A stretch of 64,000 nt of DNA from Streptomyces sp. LX-29 (lineage in GTDB: Bacteria > Actinomycetota > Actinomycetes > Streptomycetales > Streptomycetaceae), in contig NZ_CP089746.1 in assembly GCF_029541745.1 (NCBI RefSeq), positions 2,728,001 through 2,792,000 of the forward strand, in the 5' to 3' direction. Under the pieces are notes generated by a model. The model was not told the origin of the DNA. It was given only the letters and a program-made list of their open reading frames with translations, and searched no databases. Below, piece after piece: positions 19,429 to 28,875 of the stretch. Position numbers and translations under genes: made by a program. Numbering within the stretch: position 1 is the stretch's first letter; each line of letters starts with the position of its first letter.

Positions 19429-20376
19429 GTGACGAATGAACCGAGCGCGCATCAGTTACGGCTGCTGCTGGTGCTGGCGGAGGAGTTGCACTTCGGCCGG
19501 GCGGCCAAGCGGGTGTTCATCAGTCAGCCCGCGTTCAGCCGGCAGATCCGCGCCCTCGAGGGCCACCTGGGAGTGACCCTCGTGGAGCGGTCCACCCGGC
19601 AGGTGCGGTTGACGCGGGCGGGGGAGGCGCTGCTGCCCCACATGCGGGCCGCCGTCGACGCCGTCGAGGACCTGCGCCGCGCCGCGGAGGAGCTGGCGCG
19701 CCCGCCGTCGGACCGGGTGGTGATCGGCTCCTACATATCGGCCCTGCCCGCCCTGCGCATCCTGCTCGACGAGCTCCGTAAAGACCTCCCGGGCCCGGAG
19801 GTCGAGTGGCGTGCCGTCGACAACATCGAGCAGGTGAGGGCGCCGCTGGACGGAGAGGTCGACGCGGTCATCTGCTACGGCCCCATGCCCGCGGAGTTCG
19901 AGACGCTGCGGCTGGGCAGCGACGCGCGGTTCGCCTGCCTCCCCGACGCCCATCCGCTGGCGGGGCGCGCGTCGGTGACCCTCGCGGACCTCGCCGACCT
20001 GCCCGTCATCGGCTTCTCCCCGCAGGTGCCGCGGGAGTACCGCGCGTTCTGGGCCGCCGATCCACGCCCGGACGGCACCCCGGTGCGGTACACCGACCAC
20101 ACGGCGACCACCCTGGAGGACTGCGTCTCGCTCTGCAGCCTCGGGCATGGCACCCGCCTCATCACCGAGAGCAGCCTCGCCCTCATGCCCAGGCCCGGGG
20201 TCCGCTTCGTTCCCGTCACCGACCTGTCCCCGTGCGCGGCCCTGCTCGCCTGGCCGGCGTCCCGGCCGGTCTCCCCCGCCTTCGACGCGATCCTGGCCCT
20301 GCTGCGCGCCCACGCCCGTACGACGGACGAGGACACCCTCCGCCGCACCGGCCGACGCTGGTGGAACCCGGCCTGA
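19429..20376 (+). CDS. LysR-family transcriptional regulator with a TTA codon
   Basis: 315 residues. The N-terminal winged helix shows HQLRLLLVLAEELHFGRAAKRVFISQPAFSRQIRALE (landmark, residues 8-45), then a periplasmic-binding-like effector domain. The GTG start with GGGGGAA upstream gives MTNEPSAHQL. Codon 10 is TTA (19456-19458), so translation should depend on bldA. It is divergent from the small-secreted-protein/metalloprotease operon with a 180-nt gap, so it most likely activates that operon, as SnpR does for snapalysin genes. The effector is unknown. Confidence 0.9.
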   Translation: MTNEPSAHQLRLLLVLAEELHFGRAAKRVFISQPAFSRQIRALEGHLGVTLVERSTRQVRLTRAGEALLPHMRAAVDAVEDLRRAAEELARPPSDRVVIGSYISALPALRILLDELRKDLPGPEVEWRAVDNIEQVRAPLDGEVDAVICYGPMPAEFETLRLGSDARFACLPDAHPLAGRASVTLADLADLPVIGFSPQVPREYRAFWAADPRPDGTPVRYTDHTATTLEDCVSLCSLGHGTRLITESSLALMPRPGVRFVPVTDLSPCAALLAWPASRPVSPAFDAILALLRAHARTTDEDTLRRTGRRWWNPA

Positions 20377-20458
20377 TCCGCGGGGCCGCGCCGAGCGTGG
20401 TTCCGCCCCCGACCGTGGCGGCCGGGGGCGGGACCAGCCGTGGCGGTACGAGCGGCGG

Positions 20459-22039
20459 CTACGCGAAGCGCTGCGCCGCCCCGCCGTCGCAATTCTGGAG
20501 CCGTACCGGATCCTTCGGTCCGGCCAGGGTCAGGCACAGGTCGGGCGCGGCCGTCGGACGGAGGGTTCCGGCGGTCCGGGTGAACGTCTGGTTGGCGCCG
20601 CCGTGGCAGTTCCACAGGACGAGCGCGGCGCCCGCCGTGTACCTGCTGTCCGGGACGTCCACGCAGCGGTCCTGGGTGAGCGCGCTGTGCAGCGAGCCGC
20701 GCTTGGCGTCGTGCCACCACTCCTGGTTGCGGCCGCCGTGGCAGTCCCAGCCGACGACCTTGGCGCCGTTGGCGCTGCTCGCCGCGGAGGCGTCGACGCA
20801 GGAGCCGGTGGCGGCGTTCTTCAGCGGGCGGTAGACGTCGTCCCAGGCGCCCTGGAAGAGCACCGGCTTGTTGCCGGAGGCCACGTCGGCGCAGCTCGCC
20901 TCGCGCCACCCGGACGCGTACAGCTGGGTCAGGCAGGACGCGAAGGCGCCGTGGCCCCGGAAGTTGGGGTGGAAGGACTGGCGGACCGAGTTGGAGTCCG
21001 GCGGGAAGGGGTTGGTCAGGTCGATGTACAGCCCGCGGGCCCAGGTCTCCTCCATGCACACCTCATGGCCGTGGAAGAGCCGCGAGTTGTCGAGGTAGAC
21101 CGCGCCGGTGCGCTGGGCGACCTGACGCATGCCGCGCTCGAACAGCGGCACCGCGGTGTTGCGGCCCCAGGCGGAGTCCGAGGTGTAGCCGGTGCAGCCG
21201 CCCGGCAGCTTGCCCGGGTAGTTCGGGTTGTCCTCGACGTCGGGTCCCACCGGGCTGGGATAGCCCATGACCACTAGGCGGTAGTCGCCGTCGGCGTACC
21301 CGGCGTCGCGCATCACGGTGCGCAGGTCCCGCACGGTCGCCTCGACCTTGGGCACCAGGGCGTCGACGCGGGCCCGCCAGCCGGGGTCGTACTTGGGCTC
21401 GCAGGTGCCCTGGAGGGTGAACCAGCGCACCACACAGTCCGTCATGACCGGTCCGAACTGCAGGTCGTCGTTGGCCCCGGCGACCAGCAGCACCATCTTG
21501 ATCCGGGTGTTGCGGGCCTTGATCGCCAGGCTGTCGCTCTGCACCTGTTCGTCGGCGTACTGCTTGCTGCCGCCGATCCTGATGTTGCCGGTGTACGCGC
21601 CCGAGCAGGCCACGTTGTAGGTGACGTCGGCCGGGATGCCGGTGCGGTGGATGGCGGCGTCGGGCGAGCGGTGACACCAGTTGTCGGGGCCGTTGGTGCC
21701 CGGCTCGTAGGTGCCGACGCCCTCGCCGGATATCTCGCTGTCGCCCAGCGAGATCAGCGCCGACTTGCGCTGGCTCAGCGGCCGCTCGGCGGGGTCGCCG
21801 TAGAGCCTGACCGCCTCGGCGGCACGGATCTTCTCCAGCTCCGGGGAGAGCGGGGTGGTCGCGGCGGGGGCGGGCCCCGCGGCGGGGACCGTGGTGGGGG
21901 TGGCGGCGCCGGCGGGGGTGATGGCGGCCATCCCGCCGAGCGCGGCGGCGAGGGCGGTGAGCGCCGCCAGCAGGCCGCGCCGGGTCCGGGCGCGGCGTCT
22001 CGGGTGGATGGGATGGCTCGCATGGGCTGTGCGCGTCAT
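20459..22039 (-). CDS. Secreted SGNH/GDSL hydrolase with C-terminal ricin-type lectin domain
   Basis: 526 residues. An Arg-rich signal peptide ends near PAGAATP. The SGNH hydrolase domain carries block [13 protein letters not shown] (catalytic Ser), block III AGANDDL and block [13 protein letters not shown] (catalytic His). Cysteines suggest disulfides. The last about 125 residues ([31 protein letters not shown] onward, landmark only) form a ricin-type beta-trefoil with WDCHGG/WNCHGG and QxW-like repeats. It is probably an extracellular esterase or lipase targeted to carbohydrate or the cell wall. It is divergent from fumC. Confidence 0.88.
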   Translation of the reverse strand: MTRTAHASHPIHPRRRARTRRGLLAALTALAAALGGMAAITPAGAATPTTVPAAGPAPAATTPLSPELEKIRAAEAVRLYGDPAERPLSQRKSALISLGDSEISGEGVGTYEPGTNGPDNWCHRSPDAAIHRTGIPADVTYNVACSGAYTGNIRIGGSKQYADEQVQSDSLAIKARNTRIKMVLLVAGANDDLQFGPVMTDCVVRWFTLQGTCEPKYDPGWRARVDALVPKVEATVRDLRTVMRDAGYADGDYRLVVMGYPSPVGPDVEDNPNYPGKLPGGCTGYTSDSAWGRNTAVPLFERGMRQVAQRTGAVYLDNSRLFHGHEVCMEETWARGLYIDLTNPFPPDSNSVRQSFHPNFRGHGAFASCLTQLYASGWREASCADVASGNKPVLFQGAWDDVYRPLKNAATGSCVDASAASSANGAKVVGWDCHGGRNQEWWHDAKRGSLHSALTQDRCVDVPDSRYTAGAALVLWNCHGGANQTFTRTAGTLRPTAAPDLCLTLAGPKDPVRLQNCDGGAAQRFA

Positions 22040-22158
22040 TGCGCCTCCCGTGGGGTGGGTGTCGTGGCGGTATTAACCAGCCAGTAGTGCAATTTGGGAA
22101 CACCGGGAACCGGACAAACGCTGGACTTCACAGGTGCTCTACAGGAGGTGGGTCGACG

Positions 22159-23595
22159 ATGACCGCAGCGGGCGGCGAGAACGGCACGATCGGCGAGCGG
22201 GACAGCTCGGGCGGGGCGCACCGCGTCGAGCGCGACTCGATGGGTGAGGTGCGGGTGCCCGCCCACGCCAAGTGGCGTGCCCAGACGCAGCGTGCGGTGG
22301 AGAACTTCCCGGTCAGCGGGGAGCGGCTGGAGCGGGCGCACATCGCGGCGCTGGCCCGGATCAAGGGGGCCGCCGCGCGGGTCAACGCCGAACTGGGCGT
22401 GCTGGACAAGGACATCGCCGAGGCCATCGCCGACGCGGCGGTCGAGGTGGCCGAGGGCCGCTGGGACGACCACTTCCCGGTGGACGTCTTCCAGACCGGC
22501 TCCGGCACCTCCTCGAACATGAACACCAACGAGGTGCTCGCCACCCTCGCCGGCGAGCGGCTGGGCCGGTCGGTCCACCCCAACGACCATGTGAACGCGA
22601 GCCAGTCGTCCAATGACGTGTTTCCGTCTTCCATCCACATCGCCGCCACCGCCGCCGTCATCGGCGATCTGATCCCGGCGCTGGACCACCTGGGCGCGGC
22701 GCTGGAGCGGAAGGCGGCGGAGTTCACGGACGTGGTCAAGGCGGGGCGCACCCATCTCATGGACGCCACCCCGGTGACCCTGGGTCAGGAGTTCGGCGGC
22801 TACGCGGCGCAGGTGCGGTACGGGGTGGAGCGGCTGCGCGCCTCGCTGCCCCGGCTCGCCGAACTGCCGCTGGGCGGCACCGCCGTCGGCACCGGCATCA
22901 ACACCCCGCCGGGCTTCTCGGCCGCGGTCATCGCCGAGGTGGCCCGCGCCACCGGGCTGCCGCTGACCGAGGCCCGCGACCACTTCGAGGCGCAGGGGGC
23001 GCGGGACGGCCTGGTGGAGACCTCCGGCCAGCTGCGCACCATCGCGGTCGGCCTCACCAAGATCTCCAACGATCTGCGCTGGATGGCCTCGGGTCCGCGC
23101 ACCGGACTCGCCGAGATCAACCTGCCCGATCTGCAGCCCGGCTCCTCGATCATGCCGGGGAAGGTCAACCCGGTCATCCCGGAGGCGGTCCTGATGGTCG
23201 CCGCCCAGGTCGTCGGCAACGACGCCACCGTGGCCACCGCCGGCGCCGCCGGCAACTTCGAGCTGAACGTGATGCTGCCGGTCATCGCCAAGAACCTGCT
23301 GGAGTCGGTGCGGCTGCTGGCCAACGCCGCCCGGCTGCTGGCCGACCGCACCGTCGACGGGATCACCGCCAACGTCGACCGCGCCCGGGAGTACGCGGAG
23401 TCCTCGCCCTCCGTGGTCACCCCGCTCAACCGCTACATCGGCTACGAGGAGGCCGCCAAGGTCGCCAAGAGGTCGCTGGCGGAGCGCAAGACCATCCGCG
23501 AGGTGGTCATCGAATCGGGCTATGTCGAGCGCGGAGCACTGACGCTGGAGCAGCTCGACGAGGCGCTGGACGTGCTGCGGATGACCCGGCCGTAG
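22159..23595 (+). CDS. fumC: Class II fumarate hydratase
   Basis: 478 residues. This is the iron-independent tetrameric fumarase of the aspartase/fumarase superfamily. Motifs are [49 protein letters not shown] and the signature [11 protein letters not shown]. The ATG is preceded by AGGAGGTGGG. The N-terminal about 25 residues before DSMGEVRVP are a longer, variable extension. A perfect hairpin follows the stop. It duplicates the activity of the class I enzyme upstream and would take over under oxidative or iron-limited conditions. Confidence 0.96.
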   Translation: MTAAGGENGTIGERDSSGGAHRVERDSMGEVRVPAHAKWRAQTQRAVENFPVSGERLERAHIAALARIKGAAARVNAELGVLDKDIAEAIADAAVEVAEGRWDDHFPVDVFQTGSGTSSNMNTNEVLATLAGERLGRSVHPNDHVNASQSSNDVFPSSIHIAATAAVIGDLIPALDHLGAALERKAAEFTDVVKAGRTHLMDATPVTLGQEFGGYAAQVRYGVERLRASLPRLAELPLGGTAVGTGINTPPGFSAAVIAEVARATGLPLTEARDHFEAQGARDGLVETSGQLRTIAVGLTKISNDLRWMASGPRTGLAEINLPDLQPGSSIMPGKVNPVIPEAVLMVAAQVVGNDATVATAGAAGNFELNVMLPVIAKNLLESVRLLANAARLLADRTVDGITANVDRAREYAESSPSVVTPLNRYIGYEEAAKVAKRSLAERKTIREVVIESGYVERGALTLEQLDEALDVLRMTRP

Positions 23596-23603
23596 GCCAC
23601 GTC

Positions 23604-23646
23604 GGACCCGGTCCCGGGGGTGTTCGCGCGCCCCGGGACCGGGTCC
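23604..23646 (+). terminator. Terminator after fumC
   Basis: Perfect 16-bp stem (GGACCCGGTCCCGGGG / CCCCGGGACCGGGTCC) with an 11-nt loop, beginning 8 nt after the stop codon. No T-run. Confidence 0.72.
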
Positions 23647-23742
23647 CTGGCCGCTGCCCCCGCCGGCCCGTACCGACGGGCTTCACCGACCGCTGCGGCT
23701 TACGTCACGGCACCGAAACCGCGACCCCCCTAAGATCTGCGC

Positions 23743-24432
23743 ATGACAGCGGACACGGTGGAGACCACGGGCACGGCAGGCGGCACCGCCCCTTGGGCAC
23801 CGGGGGATCACATCCTGTGGCGCTACCGCGGGAACGCCACCGACCGCATCCACATCTGCCGTCCCGTCACCGTCGTCCAGGACAGCCCGGAGCTGCTGGC
23901 GGTCTGGCTGGCGCCGGGCACCGCCTGCGTCCGGCCGCGGCTGGCGGACGGCACCTCGGTGCACCGCGAGCCGCTGCCCACCCGCTACACCAAGCCGCGC
24001 ACCACCGCGCGGTCGACCTGGTTCGGCACCGGGGTGCTCAAGCTGGCCCGGCCCGACGAGCCGTGGTCGGTGTGGCTGTTCTGGGACCACGACTGGCGCT
24101 TCAAGAACTGGTACGTGAACCTGGAGGAGCCGCGCCACCGCTGGAGCGGGGGCGTGGACTCCGAGGACCACTTCCTGGACATCGCGGTCTACCCGGACCG
24201 CAGCTGGGAATGGAAGGACGAAGACGAGTTCGCGCAGGCGCAGCGGGCCGGGCTGATGGCCGCCGAGCAGGCGGCGCGGGTACGGGCCGCGGGCCGGGCC
24301 GCCGTCGAACGCATCTCGTCCTGGGGCGCGCCGTTCCGGGAGGGCTGGGAGGACTGGCGGCCGGACCCGTCCTGGACCGTCCCGGCGCTCCCGGCCGACT
24401 GGGACCGCGCCCCGACGCCGCTCGGGTCATGA
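23743..24432 (+). CDS. DUF402 domain protein
   Basis: 229 residues. The core runs from GDHILWRYRGNATDRIHICRP (about residues 20-40), through PWSVWLFWDHDWRFKNWYVNLEEP, to DIAVYPDRSWEWKDEDEF. This is the beta-barrel DUF402/FomD-like fold with conserved Trp, Asp and Lys that binds nucleotide or phosphate in characterised relatives. The C-terminal WRPDPSWTVPALPADWDRAP tail is typical of Streptomyces members. The ATG lies 6 nt after a TAAGAT -10 box with no ribosome-binding site, so the mRNA is probably leaderless. Function unknown. Confidence 0.85.
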   Translation: MTADTVETTGTAGGTAPWAPGDHILWRYRGNATDRIHICRPVTVVQDSPELLAVWLAPGTACVRPRLADGTSVHREPLPTRYTKPRTTARSTWFGTGVLKLARPDEPWSVWLFWDHDWRFKNWYVNLEEPRHRWSGGVDSEDHFLDIAVYPDRSWEWKDEDEFAQAQRAGLMAAEQAARVRAAGRAAVERISSWGAPFREGWEDWRPDPSWTVPALPADWDRAPTPLGS

Positions 24433-24647
24433 GGCGCCACGAACCGCTTGCTGTACCCCTGTGTTTCAAACGTAGGATCGTCGTCCGGAAGACTGCGCCG
24501 GCGACGGCGGAAACAGAGAATGCGAAAAGCGGAAATTGACGCATCGAATGTTCCGGATGCAGCCGCGCGAACGGCGGGTGACGCGGAAGATTTGACGCAC
24601 CGCCACATCGGCGGCACTCGGCGCATGGTCACAGGAGGGGCGGAGTC

Positions 24648-25367
24648 GTGAGCGGTGACGGCGGCTACGACGGCGTGGGGGAAGGTTACGCGGGCTTCGA
24701 CCGGTTAGCGCTGGACCGTACCGGCCAGGCGGAGGCGTTCGACGCCATCGGCGACCGGTATGACGTGGCGTTCCCGCACAAGGAGGGCCAGCTCCACACC
24801 GGTCACTGGCTCGCCTCGTCCCTCCCCGCCGGCTCTCGGGTGCTGGACGTCGGCTGTGGCACCGGTCTGCCCACGGCCCGTCAGCTGGTCGACGCGGGGC
24901 ACGAGGTGGTCGGCGTCGACTTCTCCCCCGGCATGCTCAGGCTGGCCCGGGAGAACGTTCCTGCGGCCGCCTTCCATCTGGTGGACCTCGCGGATCTGCG
25001 GCCGGGCGGCCGCTTCGGCCCGCGCGGCTCGCGTGACCTGGGCACCTTCGACGGCATCACGGCCTTCTTCTCGCTGCTGATGCTTCCACGCGCGGAGATT
25101 CCGCACGCGCTGCGGACGCTGCACGCCCTGCTGAGACCCGGGGGCCTGCTGGGGCTTTCCATGGTCGAGGCGGACGTGGACGACTTCTCGATACCGTTCC
25201 TGGGGCACACGATCCGGGTATCGGGTTACCTGCGGGATGAACTGCGGCAGGTCGTGCGCGATGCGGGGTTCGAGGTCACCGGGGAGGAATCCCACGCGTA
25301 CGCCCCGGCCAGTACGGATGTACCGCCCGAGATCCAGCTCTTCCTGCACTGCCGACGCCGTGCCTGA
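24648..25367 (+). CDS. Class I SAM-dependent methyltransferase with a TTA codon
   Basis: 239 residues. SAM-binding motif I is VLDVGCGTGLPTARQL (about residues 65-80), then VVGVDFSPGM (motif II), a motif-III-like AFFSLLMLPR and LLRPGGLLGLSM. The substrate is unknown. The start is GTG with AGGAGGGG upstream. Codon 20 is TTA (24705-24707), implying bldA dependence. The 215-nt upstream gap has an unusual AT-rich patch (about 24480-24550). The SpoIIE-type phosphatase gene follows 55 nt later. Confidence 0.88.
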   Translation: MSGDGGYDGVGEGYAGFDRLALDRTGQAEAFDAIGDRYDVAFPHKEGQLHTGHWLASSLPAGSRVLDVGCGTGLPTARQLVDAGHEVVGVDFSPGMLRLARENVPAAAFHLVDLADLRPGGRFGPRGSRDLGTFDGITAFFSLLMLPRAEIPHALRTLHALLRPGGLLGLSMVEADVDDFSIPFLGHTIRVSGYLRDELRQVVRDAGFEVTGEESHAYAPASTDVPPEIQLFLHCRRRA

Positions 25368-25422
25368 CACGGTGCGCCCGAGCGAGCAGGGCGCGCGGCC
25401 CCGGACGGATGGAAACCCACGC

Positions 25423-28400
25423 GTGACGGAGCACCCGATCTCCCCCGACGAACGGCAGGCCGCCCCACCTGCCGCGGCTTCGGACGTCCCGAACCCGGCG
25501 GAGCGGCGGCGGCAGCGTCCGCAGGCCGAGGCGCCCGGCCCCCGCACGGCCCAGCGCCCCACGACGGCGCCGGGCCGCGGTGTGTCGCGCGCGGGCACGG
25601 GCCGGGCGGCCGGCGAGGTCCCCCCGTGTCCCGGCACGGACGCCGGGGGCGACGGCCGGCGGGACCGCGCCGTAGAGGTGACGGTTCTTCAGGACGCGAC
25701 CGGGGGCGGGACTTCCGACCACCGGTCGGAGCACGGGTGGGACACCGGCCGCGAGTCGGGCCCGCGCGAAGCCCTCGGTTCCGCGGCCGGGGCCGGGCCC
25801 GGTTCGGGGTCCGGGCCCGTTCCCGGCTCGGGGCCCGGCTCCGGCTCCGGCTCCCCGGAGACGCGGGGCGAGCGGCCCGAGGAGCACCCGGGCCGGCCCG
25901 ACGACGCCGCGCGGCGCGCCCCGGGCTCCTCCGGGGTGCCCGGCGAGCCGGCTCCGGCGGATCCGGGCCGGCCCTCCCGCCGACGGCCGTCCCGCTCCCC
26001 GCAGCGGGCCGAGGCGCGGCCGGACGAGTCGCCCGACACCCCGACCGAGCCGCTTCCGGTCCCCGGCGCCCGCCGCCGAGGCCGGGGCACCGGCCGCCGC
26101 CGGACCGACGACTCCCGCACGCCCCATGGCCACGACCGGGCGGACACCTCCGGCGGCGGCGCCTCCGGCCGTGCCCGGCGGGCCCCGGACCGCGAACCCG
26201 CGGCCGAGGACCCGCACACCACCGCCCGCCCGCACGGACCCGCCGAAGGCGACGCGCCCCACCGTGACCGGGAGCAAGCCCGGGACCGGCGGACCGAGAG
26301 CCGCGCCGACGGCCCGAAGGGCCCGCGCGGGCGAACCGTACGCACCGGCGACGCCCCGGAGGGCGTCGCCGCGTCCGGGGCCGAGCACGGCACGGCGGGC
26401 GGCGGGACGTCGGCCGGAGGCGCGGACGACGCCGCGCACCCGCACGGGCGGAGCGGCGCGCCGCTCGACCGCGACCGGCGGGCCGCGGAGCGCGCGCACG
26501 ACGCCACCGAGGAGCCCGAAGGGGACCGGCGGGCGGGCCGTGCGCGCGGGCGGACAGGACGGGACGGCGGTACGGGCGGGACGGCGGACGGTTCGGCCGG
26601 CCCCCGCTCGGGGCGGCCGCGGGGTCGTGCCACGGGCTCGGAGGGTGAACGTGAGGGGCAGCAGTCGGCCGGTGTCGGCCGGGGGACCGAGGCGCACGGG
26701 CGCCCGGACCAGCGTGGCGCGGCCGGGAAGCGGCCGGCGCGTGATGGGGGCGGCACCGGCGGCGGCGCGTCCGCACCGGGCGCGGTGCCCGGGGCGCGAC
26801 GGCGGGCGAGCGGCGGTCGGGCCGGACGTGACCGGGAGGCCGCGGCGCAGGCGGCGGGGCAAGGACGTGGCGAGATGACAGGCGATGCCGGGCAGGTGGG
26901 ACAGATGGCGGCTTTGGGCGAGGCCACCCGGGTACCCCCGGTCGACTCCTCGCGGACGGTGCCGCCTCCGGGCGGCAGCGACGTACCGGAGTCGGCGGCG
27001 GCCCGGGACCGGGGCGGCGACCGGCTGCGGTTCGTCGGCGCGGCCACCCGCCGCATCGCGCGCGGCATAGACCTCGACGAGATCGTGCTGGGCCTGTGCC
27101 GGGCCACCGTGCCGACCTTCGCCGACGCGATCCTGGTCTATCTGCGCGACCCGCTGCCGGTCGGCGACGAGCGGCCGGTGGGCCCGGTGGTGCTGCGGCT
27201 GCGCCGTACCGACCGGATCCCGGAGGAGCCGGACACCGAGGGGGTGCGGATGCCGCTGCTGCCCGCCCAGCCGGACCTGTCGCCCTTCATGGCCGGCGGG
27301 CCGGCCAGCGAGCTGTGCGAGGTGGAGCCGGGCGGGCCGCTGGCCGAGGTGTTGCGCGGGGTGCGTCCGGTCTTCGGCGACTCGCCCGCCGCCCGCGCCG
27401 CGCTCCCCGAACTGCTCGGGGACGGGCGTTCGGTGGCGAGGGGCCAGCGCACCGTGCTGGCGCCGCTGCGCGGCCGCCGGCGGGTGATCGGCGCCGCCGT
27501 CTTCGTACGGCGTCTCGACCGGCCGCCGTTCGAGAACGACGACCTGCTCGTCGCCGCTCAGTTGGCCACTCACACCGCGCTCGGTGTGGACAAGGCGGTG
27601 CTGTACGGCCGCGAGGTCTACATCGCGGACGAGTTGCAGCGCACCATGCTGCCGGACTCCCTGCCGCAGCCCACCGGGGTCCGGCTGGCCAGCCGCTATC
27701 TGCCCGCCGCGGAGACGGCGCGGGTCGGCGGCGACTGGTACGACGCGATCCCGCTGCCGGGCAACCGGGTGGCGCTGGTGGTGGGCGACGTCATGGGGCA
27801 CTCCATGACCTCCGCCGCGATCATGGGCCAGCTGCGGACCACCGCGCAGACCCTGGCCGGGCTGGATCTGCCGCCGCAGGAGGTGTTGCACCACCTCGAC
27901 GAGCAGGCGCAGCGGCTGGGCACCGACCGCATGGCGACCTGTCTGTACGCGGTCTACGACCCGGTGGCGCACCGCATCGTGGTGGCCAACGCGGGCCATC
28001 CGCCGCCGGTTCTGCTGCATCGCGGCGGCCGGGCCGAGGTGCTGCGGGTGCCGCCGGGCGCGCCGATCGGGGTCGGCGGGGTGGACTTCGAGGCGGTGGA
28101 GCTGGACGCGCCCGCCGGCGCGACCCTGCTGCTGTACACCGACGGCCTGGTCGAGTCGCGGATGCGGGACGTGTGGACGGGGATCGAGCAGCTGCGGGAG
28201 CGGCTGACCGCCACCGCCCGGCTGACCGGCTCCAACCCGCCGCCGCTGGAGCCGCTGTGCGACGAGGTCCTGGACATGCTGGGCCCCGGGGACCGGGACG
28301 ACGATGTGGCGCTCCTGGCCGCCCGGTTCGAGGGGATCGCGCCCAGCGACGTCGCGTACTGGTTCCTGGACCCCAAGGCCCAGACCGCCGGGCAGGCGCG

Positions 28401-28719
28401 GCGGCTGGCCCGCCGGGCGCTGGCCCGCTGGGGCCTGGAGGAGCTCTCCGACTCGGTCGAACTGCTGGTCAGCGAGGTGGTCACCAACGCCGTGCGGTAC
28501 GCGGAACGGCCCATCACGCTGCGTCTGTTGCGCACCGACGTGCTGCGCTGCGAGGTGGGCGACGACGTGCCGCAGCTGCCCCGGCTGCGCCAGGCTCGCC
28601 CCTCCGACGAGGGCGGGCGTGGGCTCTACCTGGTCAACCGGCTGGCCCGACGCTGGGGCGCGACCCGGCTGAGCACGGGGAAGGTGGTCTGGTTCGAGCT
28701 GGCGATGCCCACGGGGTGA
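25423..28719 (+). CDS. SpoIIE-family phosphatase with GAF and C-terminal HATPase domain, very long disordered N-terminus
   Basis: About 1098 residues from the GTG at 25423. Residues 1 to about 484 are Arg/Asp/Gly/Pro-rich and disordered. Then come a GAF-like domain (RFVGAATRRIARGIDLDEIV to THTALGVDKAV), a SpoIIE/PP2C domain (YLPAAETARVGGDWYDAIPLP, VVGDVMGHSM, LLYTDGLVE, DDDVALLAARF) and a terminal RsbW-like HATPase (LLVSEVVTNAVRYAE, GRGLYLVNRLARRWG). Such proteins dephosphorylate anti-anti-sigma factors and can also phosphorylate them. The alternative ATG at 26875 (AAGGA upstream) would give a compact protein of about 614 residues; GC-rich third positions argue that the long form is also coding. 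Confidence 0.85.
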   Translation: MTEHPISPDERQAAPPAAASDVPNPAERRRQRPQAEAPGPRTAQRPTTAPGRGVSRAGTGRAAGEVPPCPGTDAGGDGRRDRAVEVTVLQDATGGGTSDHRSEHGWDTGRESGPREALGSAAGAGPGSGSGPVPGSGPGSGSGSPETRGERPEEHPGRPDDAARRAPGSSGVPGEPAPADPGRPSRRRPSRSPQRAEARPDESPDTPTEPLPVPGARRRGRGTGRRRTDDSRTPHGHDRADTSGGGASGRARRAPDREPAAEDPHTTARPHGPAEGDAPHRDREQARDRRTESRADGPKGPRGRTVRTGDAPEGVAASGAEHGTAGGGTSAGGADDAAHPHGRSGAPLDRDRRAAERAHDATEEPEGDRRAGRARGRTGRDGGTGGTADGSAGPRSGRPRGRATGSEGEREGQQSAGVGRGTEAHGRPDQRGAAGKRPARDGGGTGGGASAPGAVPGARRRASGGRAGRDREAAAQAAGQGRGEMTGDAGQVGQMAALGEATRVPPVDSSRTVPPPGGSDVPESAAARDRGGDRLRFVGAATRRIARGIDLDEIVLGLCRATVPTFADAILVYLRDPLPVGDERPVGPVVLRLRRTDRIPEEPDTEGVRMPLLPAQPDLSPFMAGGPASELCEVEPGGPLAEVLRGVRPVFGDSPAARAALPELLGDGRSVARGQRTVLAPLRGRRRVIGAAVFVRRLDRPPFENDDLLVAAQLATHTALGVDKAVLYGREVYIADELQRTMLPDSLPQPTGVRLASRYLPAAETARVGGDWYDAIPLPGNRVALVVGDVMGHSMTSAAIMGQLRTTAQTLAGLDLPPQEVLHHLDEQAQRLGTDRMATCLYAVYDPVAHRIVVANAGHPPPVLLHRGGRAEVLRVPPGAPIGVGGVDFEAVELDAPAGATLLLYTDGLVESRMRDVWTGIEQLRERLTATARLTGSNPPPLEPLCDEVLDMLGPGDRDDDVALLAARFEGIAPSDVAYWFLDPKAQTAGQARRLARRALARWGLEELSDSVELLVSEVVTNAVRYAERPITLRLLRTDVLRCEVGDDVPQLPRLRQARPSDEGGRGLYLVNRLARRWGATRLSTGKVVWFELAMPTG

Positions 28720-28807
28720 GCGACCGCTCGGACCTCGGCCGCCACGGCCCCGGGCTTCCCGAGGACCGGGAGGCCCGGGGAGCCGGGCGAGCGACCCGCG
28801 GCCGACA

Positions 28808-28858
28808 ACGACCCGGCCCCGCCGCGTACCGAGGGGGTACGGGGCGGGGCCGGGTCGT
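28808..28858. terminator. Bidirectional terminator between the phosphatase and PBP genes
   Basis: 23-bp stem with one mismatch and a 5-nt loop, lying between two convergent stop codons (28719 and 28876). It is the strongest hairpin in the window and should serve both genes. Confidence 0.8.
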
Positions 28859-28875
28859 GTCGCGGGGGGAGGCCG

